A stretch of DNA of 64,000 bases from JAHEJX01 sp041605955 (GTDB lineage: Bacteria; Actinomycetota; Acidimicrobiia; Spongiisociales; UBA5794): contig JBFIXI010000001.1 in assembly GCA_041605955.1 (NCBI GenBank), positions 61,182 to 125,181 on the forward strand, given 5' to 3'. Shown here piece after piece: positions 32,531 to 40,702 of the stretch (its first letter is position 1; each line of letters starts with the position of its first letter). The translations under genes and the position numbers were made by a program. A model generated the notes under the pieces. That model worked only from the letters and a program-made list of their open reading frames with translations, did no database searches and was not told the DNA's origin.

Positions 32531-33004
32531 GGCGAGAAAACGTCGGCTGACCGCATCGCGGTTCCTGTCAGATCGCGCCCGACCCGAAACGCGGCCGCAG
32601 CTGAGGCATGTGCACACGGTCTCCTATGCTCGCGACAGTGCGTCCGATGCGGATCTGCATCCTGCCCGGCTTCGCCCTGCGCGACACGCCGATCTGCCAC
32701 GAGTGCTGTTGCACAACTGATTCGGCCGGGAGGAGTCAGTCGGAAGTATGTAGTGTCACTGAGTAGTGTCACTGATCAGTGGAACGCCCCAACCCGGCCC
32801 TGGCAATCCTGGGAGCTAGGCGCATTGCTAGGCACACTGACGCCGCGGATGGATCGCCTCGCCGCTCCTCGCCTGCCGGTACTCGGCTGATCACCGACAG
32901 GAGTTGGTCGGCGGCAGTCATACCGTGCTGCGGACCAGCCAGGACCGGTGCCGTGGACGTGGTGGAAGCGCGCTCGCATGGTCGCCTGGAGGAGGTGTCG
33001 GCTG
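32531..33004. other. intergenic region with a direct repeat and a palindrome
   Basis: About 470 bases between the divergent lipoprotein and bicupin genes, with no supported gene. It holds TAGTGTCACTGA twice (32751-32762 and 32764-32775), the second copy running into the perfect 12-bp palindrome CACTGATCAGTG (32770-32781). These lie about 225 bases before the bicupin start and look like a regulator-binding site, though no local regulator gene is present. Confidence 0.5.
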
Positions 33005-33898
33005 ATGGCCCATATCGTGAGGAAGCAGACGGATCTCGACTACACGGTTCCTCCCGAGTTCGACGGACGGAGCCAGGGCTACACCGCCGACTCGATAGTC
33101 GACGAGGCGGGCGGCTCGGTGCAGACCGGGTTCCGCGTCGCCCGGCTGGACCCGGGGGGGCATATCGCCACCCACGTCCACTCGTTCGAAGAAACGCTCT
33201 ACGTCGTTGCGGGGAGGCTGACCGTTGACACAACCGAGGGGAGCTACGAGCTGGTCACCGGCGACTACGGCCTCATTCCCGTAGGGATGAGCCATGCGTT
33301 TCGCAACACATCTGATGAGGCAGCCGAATTCGCCGAGATGAAAGCGCCCATGCCCCGCGAACGATTCGGGTTCGATACGCAGTTTCCTCGTCCCATCGAC
33401 GCCGGTGCCGCTGTTCCGATCGACGTTCGGGATCCGCGCAACCGCTATTTCGGCCACATCGACCCGGACTCGATGGACCCCACTCTGCAGACGCAAGACC
33501 GGCTTGCAGTGAGCGCCAGCATGCGGACCGCCCTCCTCGTGTACAGCGGGATCACTGTGAAGATGATGGTCGACTCCGATCTCGGCGCCGACCTCTCCAC
33601 GATGTTCATGGTTCAGTACGAGCAGGGTGGCTTCGCGGGGGCCCACGACCACCCCCTCGAAGAGACGTACATGATCCTCGACGGTGATGTAGAAGCAGTC
33701 TTCGACGGCTCCACGTACGAGCTGCGGCCGGGAGACGTGGCGTGGGCCGGAGTCGGCTGCGTCCACGAGTTCCGCAACATCGGCGACGGAATCGTTCGCT
33801 GGCTCGAGACCCAGGCGCCGCAGCCGCCGCCGCGTCATTCATACCGGTTTGCGCGCGACTGGTCATATCTCGAAAACGCATTGGCCGCGGACGCCTGA
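33005..33898 (+). CDS. bicupin (ureidoglycine aminohydrolase-like)
   Basis: A 297-residue protein of two cupin barrels. Cupin 1 has ARLDPGGHIATHVHSFEETLYVVAGRLTVD with H-x-H...E metal ligands and ends GDYGLIPVGMSHAFRN. Cupin 2 has EQGGFAGAHDHPLEETYMILDGDVEAVFDGSTYELRPGDVAWAGVGCVHEFRN with H-x-H...E and a distal His. The layout matches (S)-ureidoglycine aminohydrolase-type bicupins, but also uncharacterised relatives. GGAGGAGG lies 11 bases before ATG 33005. A second bicupin of the same design occurs at 47.9 kb inside a catabolic cluster. Confidence 0.85.
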   Translation: MAHIVRKQTDLDYTVPPEFDGRSQGYTADSIVDEAGGSVQTGFRVARLDPGGHIATHVHSFEETLYVVAGRLTVDTTEGSYELVTGDYGLIPVGMSHAFRNTSDEAAEFAEMKAPMPRERFGFDTQFPRPIDAGAAVPIDVRDPRNRYFGHIDPDSMDPTLQTQDRLAVSASMRTALLVYSGITVKMMVDSDLGADLSTMFMVQYEQGGFAGAHDHPLEETYMILDGDVEAVFDGSTYELRPGDVAWAGVGCVHEFRNIGDGIVRWLETQAPQPPPRHSYRFARDWSYLENALAADA

Positions 33899-33942
33899 AG
33901 ACCAAGAGCCACACGATGGGCGAGTTTCCCGTGGCGCGGTTC

Positions 33943-35157
33943 CTAGAAGGGGCGGGTCGGGTCGAGAGGCATCTCCAGGGCGTCTGGCCCCGCCGCTGTT
34001 CTCCGATGCCGGCCGCTGCGCCAGAACCGTGCCGCCAATGTCATGCCCACGACTGTCAGCGCCACCATGCCGATCGCGCCGGCAGCATACGCCGTTGCCC
34101 GGCCGGAGGTTTCGTAGAGAGCGCCGATCACGATGGCGGTCACGCCGGCTACCAGAGCCTGGGCCGCTCCCATCAGGCCCTGCGCGCCGGCCTGACGCTG
34201 CTTCGCTACCGCCATGGCAATGGCGACCCCCGAGGCAGCGATGGTGAGGCCGTCGGTCACCGCGTGGATCATCGCAATTGCGAAGATCCAGCTGCCGCTG
34301 GGCAGCCGGCCGTAGGTGAACATGAACAAGGCGCCGGCGAGCAGGCCGATGGCGGCGACGCGAAACGGGCCGACCCGCTGGGCCAGTCGACCGCCCGTGG
34401 GTCCCAGGACGACTAGCGGTATGGCGAACAGGGTGATGCCGAGGTTCGCCAGCCAGATCGGCGTATCCAGATCCTCGTGAACCACGTCCCATAGCGCGTC
34501 GAACGCCCCGATCATGAGAAACACTGCGGCACCGAGCACGACGGCTCCGGTGACGATAGGTGAGCGCAGCAGATCCAGTGCCAAGCGTTGCGACACGACT
34601 TCCTTCGTCTCATCGGCGCTGACGAGGAACGTCAGCGGCAAGATGAGGCTGGTCGCCGCCGCTACCACCACGAACGGTGCGGCCAGGCCCGCCGGGCCGA
34701 CCAGCACCGCTGAGATCGCCGGCCCCAAGGCGAAGCCGAAGACGTCGGCCGACAGCAGCCGACCGAGGTTCTGCCCGAGGTGGTCTGGGTCGGCCAGGAT
34801 CACGATGCGACGGATCGCCGGGGTAGCGGCGCCGATGCCAATTCCCGATATGAGACGCCCGGCGAGTATCGGCGCCAGGTTGTCTCCGAAGCCCATCATC
34901 AACAGCCCTGCCACGTTGGCGGCCACGCCGACGAGGATGAGCTGGCGCGCCCGGCCCCGGTCGGCGATCGGAGCTATGAAGACCTGAGCGACGAATGCCG
35001 ACAGGAACCCGGCCCCGATGACGAGGCCAATTGCAGTCTCGCTTATGCCGTATTCGTCGCGGAAGTCACCGACGACGGTGAACAGCACTCCGTAGCCGGC
35101 CGACAACGCAGCCGAAAGAGCGCCGAACACCCAAGCAGGAGAGAGGCGACGAAGCAC
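33943..35157 (-). CDS. major facilitator superfamily transporter
   Basis: A 404-residue membrane protein with twelve predicted helices in two six-helix halves. Typical MFS loops are visible: IAPIADRGRARQLILVG after helix 2 (the D-R-G-R loop), LISGIGIGAATPAIRRIV in helix 4 and LGPTGGRLAQRVGPFR between helices 8 and 9. It resembles drug/sugar-type efflux proteins of actinobacteria. The substrate cannot be predicted. It is monocistronic and converges on the bicupin. Confidence 0.88.
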   Translation of the reverse strand: MLRRLSPAWVFGALSAALSAGYGVLFTVVGDFRDEYGISETAIGLVIGAGFLSAFVAQVFIAPIADRGRARQLILVGVAANVAGLLMMGFGDNLAPILAGRLISGIGIGAATPAIRRIVILADPDHLGQNLGRLLSADVFGFALGPAISAVLVGPAGLAAPFVVVAAATSLILPLTFLVSADETKEVVSQRLALDLLRSPIVTGAVVLGAAVFLMIGAFDALWDVVHEDLDTPIWLANLGITLFAIPLVVLGPTGGRLAQRVGPFRVAAIGLLAGALFMFTYGRLPSGSWIFAIAMIHAVTDGLTIAASGVAIAMAVAKQRQAGAQGLMGAAQALVAGVTAIVIGALYETSGRATAYAAGAIGMVALTVVGMTLAARFWRSGRHRRTAAGPDALEMPLDPTRPF

Positions 35158-35254
35158 CGGCGGAGGCTAGTAATCGTCGTGGGCGCCCGAGTGAGACCTG
35201 TCGGTGGCGGGCGATAGGTTCGGGACAATTCCTTCAGTGGGGAAAGAGGCTTCG

Positions 35255-35755
35255 ATGAATACTCAGATTCAGGCCTGGCTCGATCAGCTCGCCGCCCCGC
35301 GCATGGAGACGATCCAACGTTACGGATGGTCGATCCAGTATGTCGGCGGTGGGGGATGTTGCGTTCCGAGTTGCGGCTGCGACGACGAGGGACCGGCCTT
35401 CGCCTACACGATCGGTTTGGCTGGGCTGGGCCACCCCGAGCTTCTGGATTTCGGGGTTGATCCGGCAACAGCCGGCATGGTCCTCAACGAGCTGGGAGGG
35501 CGGATCAAGTCTGGCGAGACGCCTCTGCCGGGCCAGATGATCGAGTTGGAGGAACGGCCGCGGCGGATTGTCCCCGAGGAGGTGCCGAATCCCGGCGAGA
35601 TCGTCTTCGGCGCCAACAGCTTCCATGAGCGGCCCGACTCCGCCTCGGTGCCGGTACTGCAGCTGACGTATGAGGACGTGGCCGGCCGTCTTCCGTGGGA
35701 TGACGTCTGTTGCGTCGCCGAGCGACAGCCCCGACCCGGGACCTTCCGAGCCTGA
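35255..35755 (+). CDS. DUF4262-family protein with an inserted Cys cluster
   Basis: A 166-residue cytoplasmic protein. The DUF4262 core is recognisable from IQRYGWSIQYV and FAYTIGLAGLGHPELLDFGVDPATAGMVLNELG to the conserved C-terminal LQLTYEDVAGRLPWDD. Between the first strand and FAYTIGL there is an insertion GGGGCCVPSCGCDDEGPA with Cys35, 36, 40 and 42, which is not a usual part of the family. The Cys set could bind zinc or an Fe-S cluster. GGAAAGAGG before ATG 35255 sets the start. The family has no known function. Confidence 0.72.
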   Translation: MNTQIQAWLDQLAAPRMETIQRYGWSIQYVGGGGCCVPSCGCDDEGPAFAYTIGLAGLGHPELLDFGVDPATAGMVLNELGGRIKSGETPLPGQMIELEERPRRIVPEEVPNPGEIVFGANSFHERPDSASVPVLQLTYEDVAGRLPWDDVCCVAERQPRPGTFRA

Positions 35756-35784
35756 ACGTCGCCCTGCGGGTCAGCCGGTGCCGC

Positions 35785-36291
35785 TCAGGCCGCCCCGCTC
35801 ATCTCGCCGGCAGTGCGGACTCCCGACCAGCGGGCAACTTCGGCGTCGAGGTCCAGCCGCTCGACGGGAGCGGCGTTTTCGTACTCACCCCAAGCCCGGC
35901 GGGGGAGCATCCACATGATCTCGAACTCGTTGCTGTCGGGATCGGCGCCGTACAGGCTCTTAGTGGCGCCGTGGCTGGACTCACCGGTCATTGCGCCGGC
36001 CGCGATCAGTGTCTCCCGAGCCGCAGCCAGCTCGTCGATGGTGTCTACCTGCCAGGCCAGGTGGTAGAGGCCGATGGCGCCACGTTGCTTTGCGCCGCCG
36101 GTGGGCCCGACCCCGAACAAGCCGAGGTCGTGATGGTTGCCGGAGCGGGGCAGACGGAGGAAAGCGGCGTTGGCCCGCGGCTCCCGCGCCATCACTTCCA
36201 TGCCGAACACGCGGGTGTAGAAGTCGACGGCGCGCTCCAGCTCGGCGACGAAGAGAACGGCGTGGTTGAGTCGTACCGGAGAGAAGGGCAC
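35785..36291 (-). CDS. VOC-family extradiol-dioxygenase-like protein
   Basis: A 168-residue glyoxalase-fold protein. It begins VRLNHAVLFVAELERAVDFYTRVFGMEV, with the metal-ligand His in the first strand, has GLYHLAWQVDTIDELAAARETL and ends YGADPDSNEFEIMWMLP, whose Glu is the last metal ligand of catechol-2,3-dioxygenase-like enzymes. His, His and Glu positions are thus all kept. It is 64 bases downstream of yceI on the same strand, so may share its promoter. Confidence 0.85.
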   Translation of the reverse strand: MPFSPVRLNHAVLFVAELERAVDFYTRVFGMEVMAREPRANAAFLRLPRSGNHHDLGLFGVGPTGGAKQRGAIGLYHLAWQVDTIDELAAARETLIAAGAMTGESSHGATKSLYGADPDSNEFEIMWMLPRRAWGEYENAAPVERLDLDAEVARWSGVRTAGEMSGAA

Positions 36292-36355
36292 GGCATCTCC
36301 TTCGGGTTGACACCCGGAGCCGAGCTACGCCCGGCCCCCGGGCTTGGGTCAAAGG

Positions 36356-36913
36356 CTAGGCGTCGGTGCGGATGGCGGATACCTCGAACTCCAGGTTGAC
36401 CTTTTCGCTCACCAGTACGCCCCCGGCTTCGAGGGCGACGTTCCAGTTGACGCCCCAGTCCTTGCGCTTGATGGTGGCGCCACCCTCGAGGCCGATCCTG
36501 CGGTTTCCGTACGGGTCGACGGACGTGCCGGCGTACTCGACGTCGAGCACTACCGGCTTGGTGACTCCCTTGATTGTGAGGTCGCCGGTCACCTTGTACT
36601 GGTCGCCGTTCACCTGTTCGACTCCGGTGGACTTGAAGCGGATCTCTGGGTACTGCTCCATGTCGAAGAAGTCGTTGCTTCGCAGATGGGCGTCGCGGTC
36701 TTCGTTGCGGGTATCGATGCTGACGGCGGCAATGGTGATGTCGAGATTGGAGTTGGTTGGGTCGGTGGCGTCGAAGTAGCCGGACCCCTCGAATTCTTTG
36801 AACGAGCCGCGCACCTTGGCGACCATGGCGTGACGCGCCGAGAAGCCTACGCGACTGTGGGTGGGATCGATTGTGTACGTGCCGGTGATGCTTTCGGCGG
36901 CGGGTGCCGTCAT
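36356..36913 (-). CDS. YceI-family lipid-binding protein
   Basis: A 185-residue lipocalin-like protein: GTYTIDPTHSRVGFSARHAMVAKVRGSF, DITIAAVSIDTRNEDRDAHLRSNDFFDMEQYPEIRFKST and GDLTIKGVTKPVVLDVEY, all signature YceI segments. YceI proteins bind isoprenoid-like lipids; this one lacks a signal peptide, as do many actinobacterial members. AAAGGACC is eight bases before the ATG. An inverted repeat of MarR-operator type lies just upstream, and a fragment of a MarR-like gene is divergent from it. Confidence 0.93.
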   Translation of the reverse strand: MTAPAAESITGTYTIDPTHSRVGFSARHAMVAKVRGSFKEFEGSGYFDATDPTNSNLDITIAAVSIDTRNEDRDAHLRSNDFFDMEQYPEIRFKSTGVEQVNGDQYKVTGDLTIKGVTKPVVLDVEYAGTSVDPYGNRRIGLEGGATIKRKDWGVNWNVALEAGGVLVSEKVNLEFEVSAIRTDA

Positions 36914-36937
36914 CTCGGTCCTTTCCTGCGGTGCAAG

Positions 36938-36955
36938 TATCTGACTGCGCAGATA
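36938..36955. promoter_or_regulatory. inverted repeat of MarR-operator type upstream of yceI
   Basis: TATCTG-ACTGCG-CAGATA: 6-bp arms 6 bases apart, containing the palindrome CTGCGCAG. It sits 25 bases before the yceI ATG, where it would cover the promoter, and between yceI and the truncated marR-like fragment. Confidence 0.6.
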
Positions 36956-36984
36956 ACCTACTCTGTGGTTTGGTACGAGTACTA

Positions 36985-37101
36985 GTGGCGGCGACCGAAG
37001 TCCATCTCGACGATCTCGAAGCGAGCTTCACCTCCAGACTGACGGCAAAGGAGATGGACACGCTGAGGGGGTTGCTCCGCAAGCTGCTCGCTCAGGGGTG
37101 A
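36985..37101 (+). pseudogene. C-terminal remnant of a MarR-family regulator
   Basis: A 38-residue open frame reading VAATEVHLDDLEASFTSR then LTAKEMDTLRGLLRKLLAQG. This is the pattern of the last two dimerisation helices of MarR regulators (A-T-E-V-H...F...L(S/T)..E...L..LL..L). The DNA-binding winged helix that should precede it is absent; upstream sequence is promoter-like. It lies divergent from yceI, the usual place for a MarR regulator of yceI. I read it as the tail of a deleted marR gene. An independently translated mini-protein cannot be excluded. Confidence 0.6.
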
Positions 37102-37163
37102 GCTTGCGCCGCGGCGCGGCGGCCTTTGGGGGATCGAGCGCTGCCCCTGCCCGACACCGGCGC

Positions 37164-38057
37164 TCAGCCGAGGCGGATGACTGCCTGCGCGTAGTCGGCG
37201 TGGCCCAACTTCTCGGCGTCGAAGATGTCCCGATTCTCGACCCAGCGATGGGTGGATTCGTACATCTCTCGTGTATAGGGCTCGAAGACGATTCGCTCGC
37301 CCGGGCCGAAACGACGGACATCGACCAGCGCAGCGTGGCGCGGCGGAAGCTCCTTGAGGTAGTAGTGGACGTATGACTGATGCATACGATCGATGTCGGC
37401 CTGCGCCCTCCGCAGCGCTTCGTAGTAGCGGCGCACGTCCTCCAGGTCGGCGCTGTCGGGAATCATCGCGGCGATCATGAAGGTGCAGTCGAGGATCTTG
37501 CGGAAACCGAGCTGTTCGACTGTGTAGAGCTGAGGGCCGAAGACGGTGGCCGCAGGTGCGGTTCCGGCGAGCAGCTGATCGACGCGATCCGCTGGGCTGC
37601 CGCCGAACCTCAGCTCAATCTCGCCGGAATCCATGAACGGCTCGAGCGCCTGGACGGTGGTGTAGTGGCTGCCCGACTGGTAGCCGACATGGACCGGCAC
37701 TCCGGCGAGTTCCTGCGGCGTCCGCACGTTCGAGTCCTCCGGAACGACGATGGCGCAGGGTGAGATCGAATATGCCTCACCCCACAGGCGGCCGTGGCTC
37801 GCCGAGGCAGCCACGTTCACCGTCCAGTGACACGCGCAGCTGATCGATCCGTCCCGTCCCTCTTCGTAGGTTTGGTAGGCACCCTCGCGGTTGTCGAGGA
37901 GAACGTCGGGGACGGACGACCGCCACGGTGCCTCCTTGGTCAGCAGCGGATGTGCCCGCAGCTCATAATCGGCGAGACCGGCATGCTCGAAGTAGCCCTT
38001 GTCGTGGGCAATCCACTCCTGCAGCCGGCCGTGTGGATTGATCACGAAGTGGCTCAT
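37164..38057 (-). CDS. cytosolic NMT1/THI5-like (SsuA-fold) protein with a CACHW motif
   Basis: A 297-residue protein with the type-2 periplasmic-binding fold of NMT1/SsuA/THI5 proteins (HGRLQEWIAHDKGYFEHAGLADYEL, NVRTPQELAGVPVHVGYQSGSHYTTVQALE, GGSPADRVDQLLAG, GFRKILDCTFMIAAM). It has no signal peptide and no transporter genes next to it, so it is not an ordinary ABC binding protein. Residues 74-78 read CACHW inside GSISCACHWTVNVAAS. THI5-type pyrimidine synthases of this fold have a CCCFC motif, so a cytosolic enzyme or sensor is possible. ATG 38057 follows GGGAGGAGAG. Confidence 0.65.
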   Translation of the reverse strand: MSHFVINPHGRLQEWIAHDKGYFEHAGLADYELRAHPLLTKEAPWRSSVPDVLLDNREGAYQTYEEGRDGSISCACHWTVNVAASASHGRLWGEAYSISPCAIVVPEDSNVRTPQELAGVPVHVGYQSGSHYTTVQALEPFMDSGEIELRFGGSPADRVDQLLAGTAPAATVFGPQLYTVEQLGFRKILDCTFMIAAMIPDSADLEDVRRYYEALRRAQADIDRMHQSYVHYYLKELPPRHAALVDVRRFGPGERIVFEPYTREMYESTHRWVENRDIFDAEKLGHADYAQAVIRLG

Positions 38058-38306
38058 CTCTCCTCCCGCAGGTGCGATCGAATGCATCGACGTGGACACG
38101 CCGATCCGCCCCGAGTGTGCCCCGCGACCTCGGTATTGGCAACCGCGTCCTGTCCAAGGGGCGACAGTCGCCTCTAGCCACGGGGGTCACCGTCGCATAT
38201 GCTTCGTGGAGCAGGCCGAGGTAGCCGCTGTTGCGTGCCGACGGTAGGGGCTCAACGGCTGGGGCATGGCTCTCAGACGACGAGTCAACTTCTTGAAGGG
38301 AGTCCA

Positions 38307-38735
38307 ATGCGCCGCTACCTCGTCATCGCCAACCAAACGCTGGCGACCGACCAACTCATGCAAGAACTTCTGCTGCGCGCCGAGGCGGGCGAGAGTCTGT
38401 TTCATTTCCTAGTACCCAACACGGCGGAGAAGGATTACTCGCTGGACTGGAGCGGGCTCGAGGGTCCCGTCGAGCCCGGAACCGAAGGAGCTCGGGCCCG
38501 CCTCAAGCATGCGCTCGGCGCCGTGCGAGCCGCAGGTGCCTGTGCTCTCGGCGCTCTCGGAGATCCGGATCCCCTCAAGGCGGTCCAGCTGCAGGTGCAA
38601 TGCAGCGCGTATGACGAGATCATCGTCTCGATGCTTCCCGAGAGAACCTCCCGGTGGTTCAGGGCCGATCTTCCCCGCCGGATCTCCAGGGCGGTTCAGG
38701 TGCCAGTCACCACGATCGTCGCCAAGGCCGGGTAG
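38307..38735 (+). CDS. Usp-like small protein, paralog of the 5.6-kb gene
   Basis: A 142-residue protein. It shares with the gene at 5.6 kb the opening RRYLVIANQTLATDQLMQE, LLLRAEAGES, the D-P-L-KA segment, YDEIIVSMLPERTSRWF, DLPRRISRAVQVPVTTIVAK and overall length. The fold looks UspA-like without the classic ATP-binding motif. Conservation is strongest at both ends, with a variable middle (residues 45-70). GAAGGGAG before the ATG supports the start. Neighbours (DUF1059, THI5-like) do not explain it. Confidence 0.7.
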   Translation: MRRYLVIANQTLATDQLMQELLLRAEAGESLFHFLVPNTAEKDYSLDWSGLEGPVEPGTEGARARLKHALGAVRAAGACALGALGDPDPLKAVQLQVQCSAYDEIIVSMLPERTSRWFRADLPRRISRAVQVPVTTIVAKAG

Positions 38736-38848
38736 GAGATAGCGGACGTTTTGGCGAGCCCTGCGAGCCCCACTGGCCGGCTGGCTGAAATGCCTACCGG
38801 TGTCGAGTAGCGTCAGGTCTGGTTGATTGTCATACGAGGAGGACGCTG

Positions 38849-39037
38849 ATGACCAAGGTGGTCAACTGCCGGGACGTGGGATTCGACTGCGAAGGTGTCG
38901 TCAAGGGCGACACCGAAGACGAGACGCTGGCCTTGGTGGCCGAGCATGCCAAGGATGCTCATGGACTCGAAGAGGTGTCACCGGAGGTTGTCGCCAAGGT
39001 GAAGTCCGTCATGCACGACGAGCCGGCTCCGGCCTGA
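38849..39037 (+). CDS. DUF1059 small protein
   Basis: A 62-residue protein: KVVNCRDVGFDCEGVVKGDT, then EHAKDAHGLEEVSPEVVAKVK. The C-R-D-x-G-x-D-C start followed by a helix with H-A..AHG is the DUF1059 pattern. The two Cys and two His may bind a metal. CGAGGAGG lies before the ATG. Function unknown. Confidence 0.85.
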   Translation: MTKVVNCRDVGFDCEGVVKGDTEDETLALVAEHAKDAHGLEEVSPEVVAKVKSVMHDEPAPA

Positions 39038-39223
39038 TTGAAGATCGGCTTCGAATCGACTGCGATCCGGAACTCCTATCCCGAGAACGGAAAAGCGCGA
39101 CCACGCAATGACCCGCGGCAGCTTCCCTGCGGGGCGCAGCTTTGAGGTTGTTGGGTAGCTCGTCGAGTACGTCCATGCAGCGCTAGGCGATCGCATCTGG
39201 GCGAACTACTGCTGATCCTGGCG

Positions 39224-39934
39224 GTGACCGCCTTCAGCTTTTGGATCAAGGGCATCACCGGTTTCGGCGGGCCGCTCCTCGCAGTGCCGATGCTGGCCCC
39301 TTTTCTCGGCGTCGAGCACACGGTCGTAGTGGTCTCGCTCGGCAACATCGTCTCCAACGCGATGCTGCTCTGGAGCAATCGTCACGCGGCCACGACCCAC
39401 CGGCGTCTGCTGACCCGGCTGTTGCTGGCGGGCGCCGTCGGAACCATCGTGGGAACGGTTCTCTTGACTCGACTCGACGATGCAGTGCTGTCGCTGGTGC
39501 TTGCGGCGTCGGTGTTTCTCTACGTCGTCGTCAGCGTGGTCCGTCCCGAGGCCACGCTCACGCCTCGGCAGGGCCTGATGCTCGCGGTACCTGCCGGGGC
39601 CGTCGGCGGTCTCATGCATGGCGCCCTGGGCAACTCCGGGGTGGTGTTCGGAAGCTTCTATCACAGCCTCAAATGGCCCCGCGACGAGTTTGTGTTTGCA
39701 CTGACCGTTACATTCCTCGGCTTCGGACTCTTGCAGACCGGAACGCTGCTGCAGCTGGGTAGCTTCGCCGGAGAGCGGCTCGGCCAGGCGCTGCTGGCGA
39801 CGATCCCGGTCGTGGTGGTTACACCGCTCGGGGAAGCCGTGGCGCGTGGCCTCAACCCGGCGGTTTTCAGCCGGGCTGTCTTGGCGCTGCTGGCGTTTGC
39901 CGGTGTGGTTCTGGTCGCTGGGGTCTTGCTCTAA
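39224..39934 (+). CDS. TSUP-family (TauE/SafE) membrane permease
   Basis: A 236-residue polytopic membrane protein. Both TSUP signatures are visible: FWIKGITGFGGPLLAVPMLAPFLG near the N-terminus and AVPAGAVGGLMHGALGNSGVVFGSFYHSLKWP in the middle. About seven membrane helices are predicted. The family exports or takes up sulfite, sulfoacetate and other organosulfur or carboxylate anions. The GTG start cuts into the first helix: the in-frame residues upstream (LGELLLILAV) look like its beginning, so a non-standard start near the CTG at 39197 is possible. No transporter partner nearby. Confidence 0.78.
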   Translation: MTAFSFWIKGITGFGGPLLAVPMLAPFLGVEHTVVVVSLGNIVSNAMLLWSNRHAATTHRRLLTRLLLAGAVGTIVGTVLLTRLDDAVLSLVLAASVFLYVVVSVVRPEATLTPRQGLMLAVPAGAVGGLMHGALGNSGVVFGSFYHSLKWPRDEFVFALTVTFLGFGLLQTGTLLQLGSFAGERLGQALLATIPVVVVTPLGEAVARGLNPAVFSRAVLALLAFAGVVLVAGVLL

Positions 39935-39997
39935 GGGTGACGGAACGTGGGGTTGACCCGATCCCGCAAGATCGAGCGGGTGGCAGTGCCCTGAGGG

Positions 39998-40702
39998 CTA
40001 CAGCCCGAGGTAGGCCTTCCGCAGCCGCTCGTCTGCCAGCAGCTCGTCGGAGCTCCCCTCGCCGACGATCCTTCCCTCCTCGAGAACGTACCCGCGCCCG
40101 GCGAGGTCGAGTGCCTCGACGGCGTTCTGCTCTACCAGGAGAATCGAGAGGCCCTCCTCGTTGAGTTGCTGCAGGATGTCGAAGATGGCCTCCACGATGA
40201 TGGGGGCAAGTCCCAGCGATGGCTCATCGAGCAACAGCAGCGTCGGCTCCGACATGAGGGCACGACCGATCGCCAGCATCTGCTGCTCGCCTCCGGACAT
40301 CGAGCCCGCCAGCTGACGCCTCCGCTCACCGAGGCGGGGAAAGATGGCGAATACACGCTCGATGTTGTCGGCGTGTTTGGGTCGGGCTCGCTTGTTGTAG
40401 GCCCCGATCTGCAGGTTGTCGACCACGGTCATGCCCGGGAAGATCCGGCGTCCTTCCGGCACCACGGCGATCCCCCTCTCGCTGATCAGATGCGGCTTGG
40501 TGGCGGTGAGATCAGCGCCATCGAGAAGCACCTGTCCGCTCCAGGGTCGGATGATGCCCGCCAGCGAGTTCACCAGCGTCGTCTTGCCCGCTCCATTGGG
40601 GCCAAGCAGGGTGACGATCTCGCCGGTCCCGACCGACGCCGTCACCTCCCACAACACCTGGGCATGACCATATCCCGAAGTCAGACTCCGAATCTCGAGC
40701 AT
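39998..40702 (-). CDS. livF: branched-chain amino-acid-type ABC transporter ATPase LivF
   Basis: A 234-residue ABC ATPase of the LivF class: Walker A GPNGAGKTT, ISERGIAVVPEGRRIFPGMTV (the LivF E-G-R-R-I-F-P motif), signature SMSGGEQQMLAIGRAL, Walker B LLLLDEPSLGLAP and switch LLVEQNA. Its ATG overlaps the livG stop (TGATG). It energises import through LivH/LivM. It is the last gene of the transporter operon. Confidence 0.95.
   Translation of the reverse strand: MLEIRSLTSGYGHAQVLWEVTASVGTGEIVTLLGPNGAGKTTLVNSLAGIIRPWSGQVLLDGADLTATKPHLISERGIAVVPEGRRIFPGMTVVDNLQIGAYNKRARPKHADNIERVFAIFPRLGERRRQLAGSMSGGEQQMLAIGRALMSEPTLLLLDEPSLGLAPIIVEAIFDILQQLNEEGLSILLVEQNAVEALDLAGRGYVLEEGRIVGEGSSDELLADERLRKAYLGL

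Noticed and set aside
32650..32769. Cys-rich 39-codon open frame (ATG CGG ATC TGC...)
   Set aside because: It has CICHECCC-like Cys clustering, but no ribosome-binding site, no known family, and it runs into the repeat/palindrome region. Too little to call a gene.
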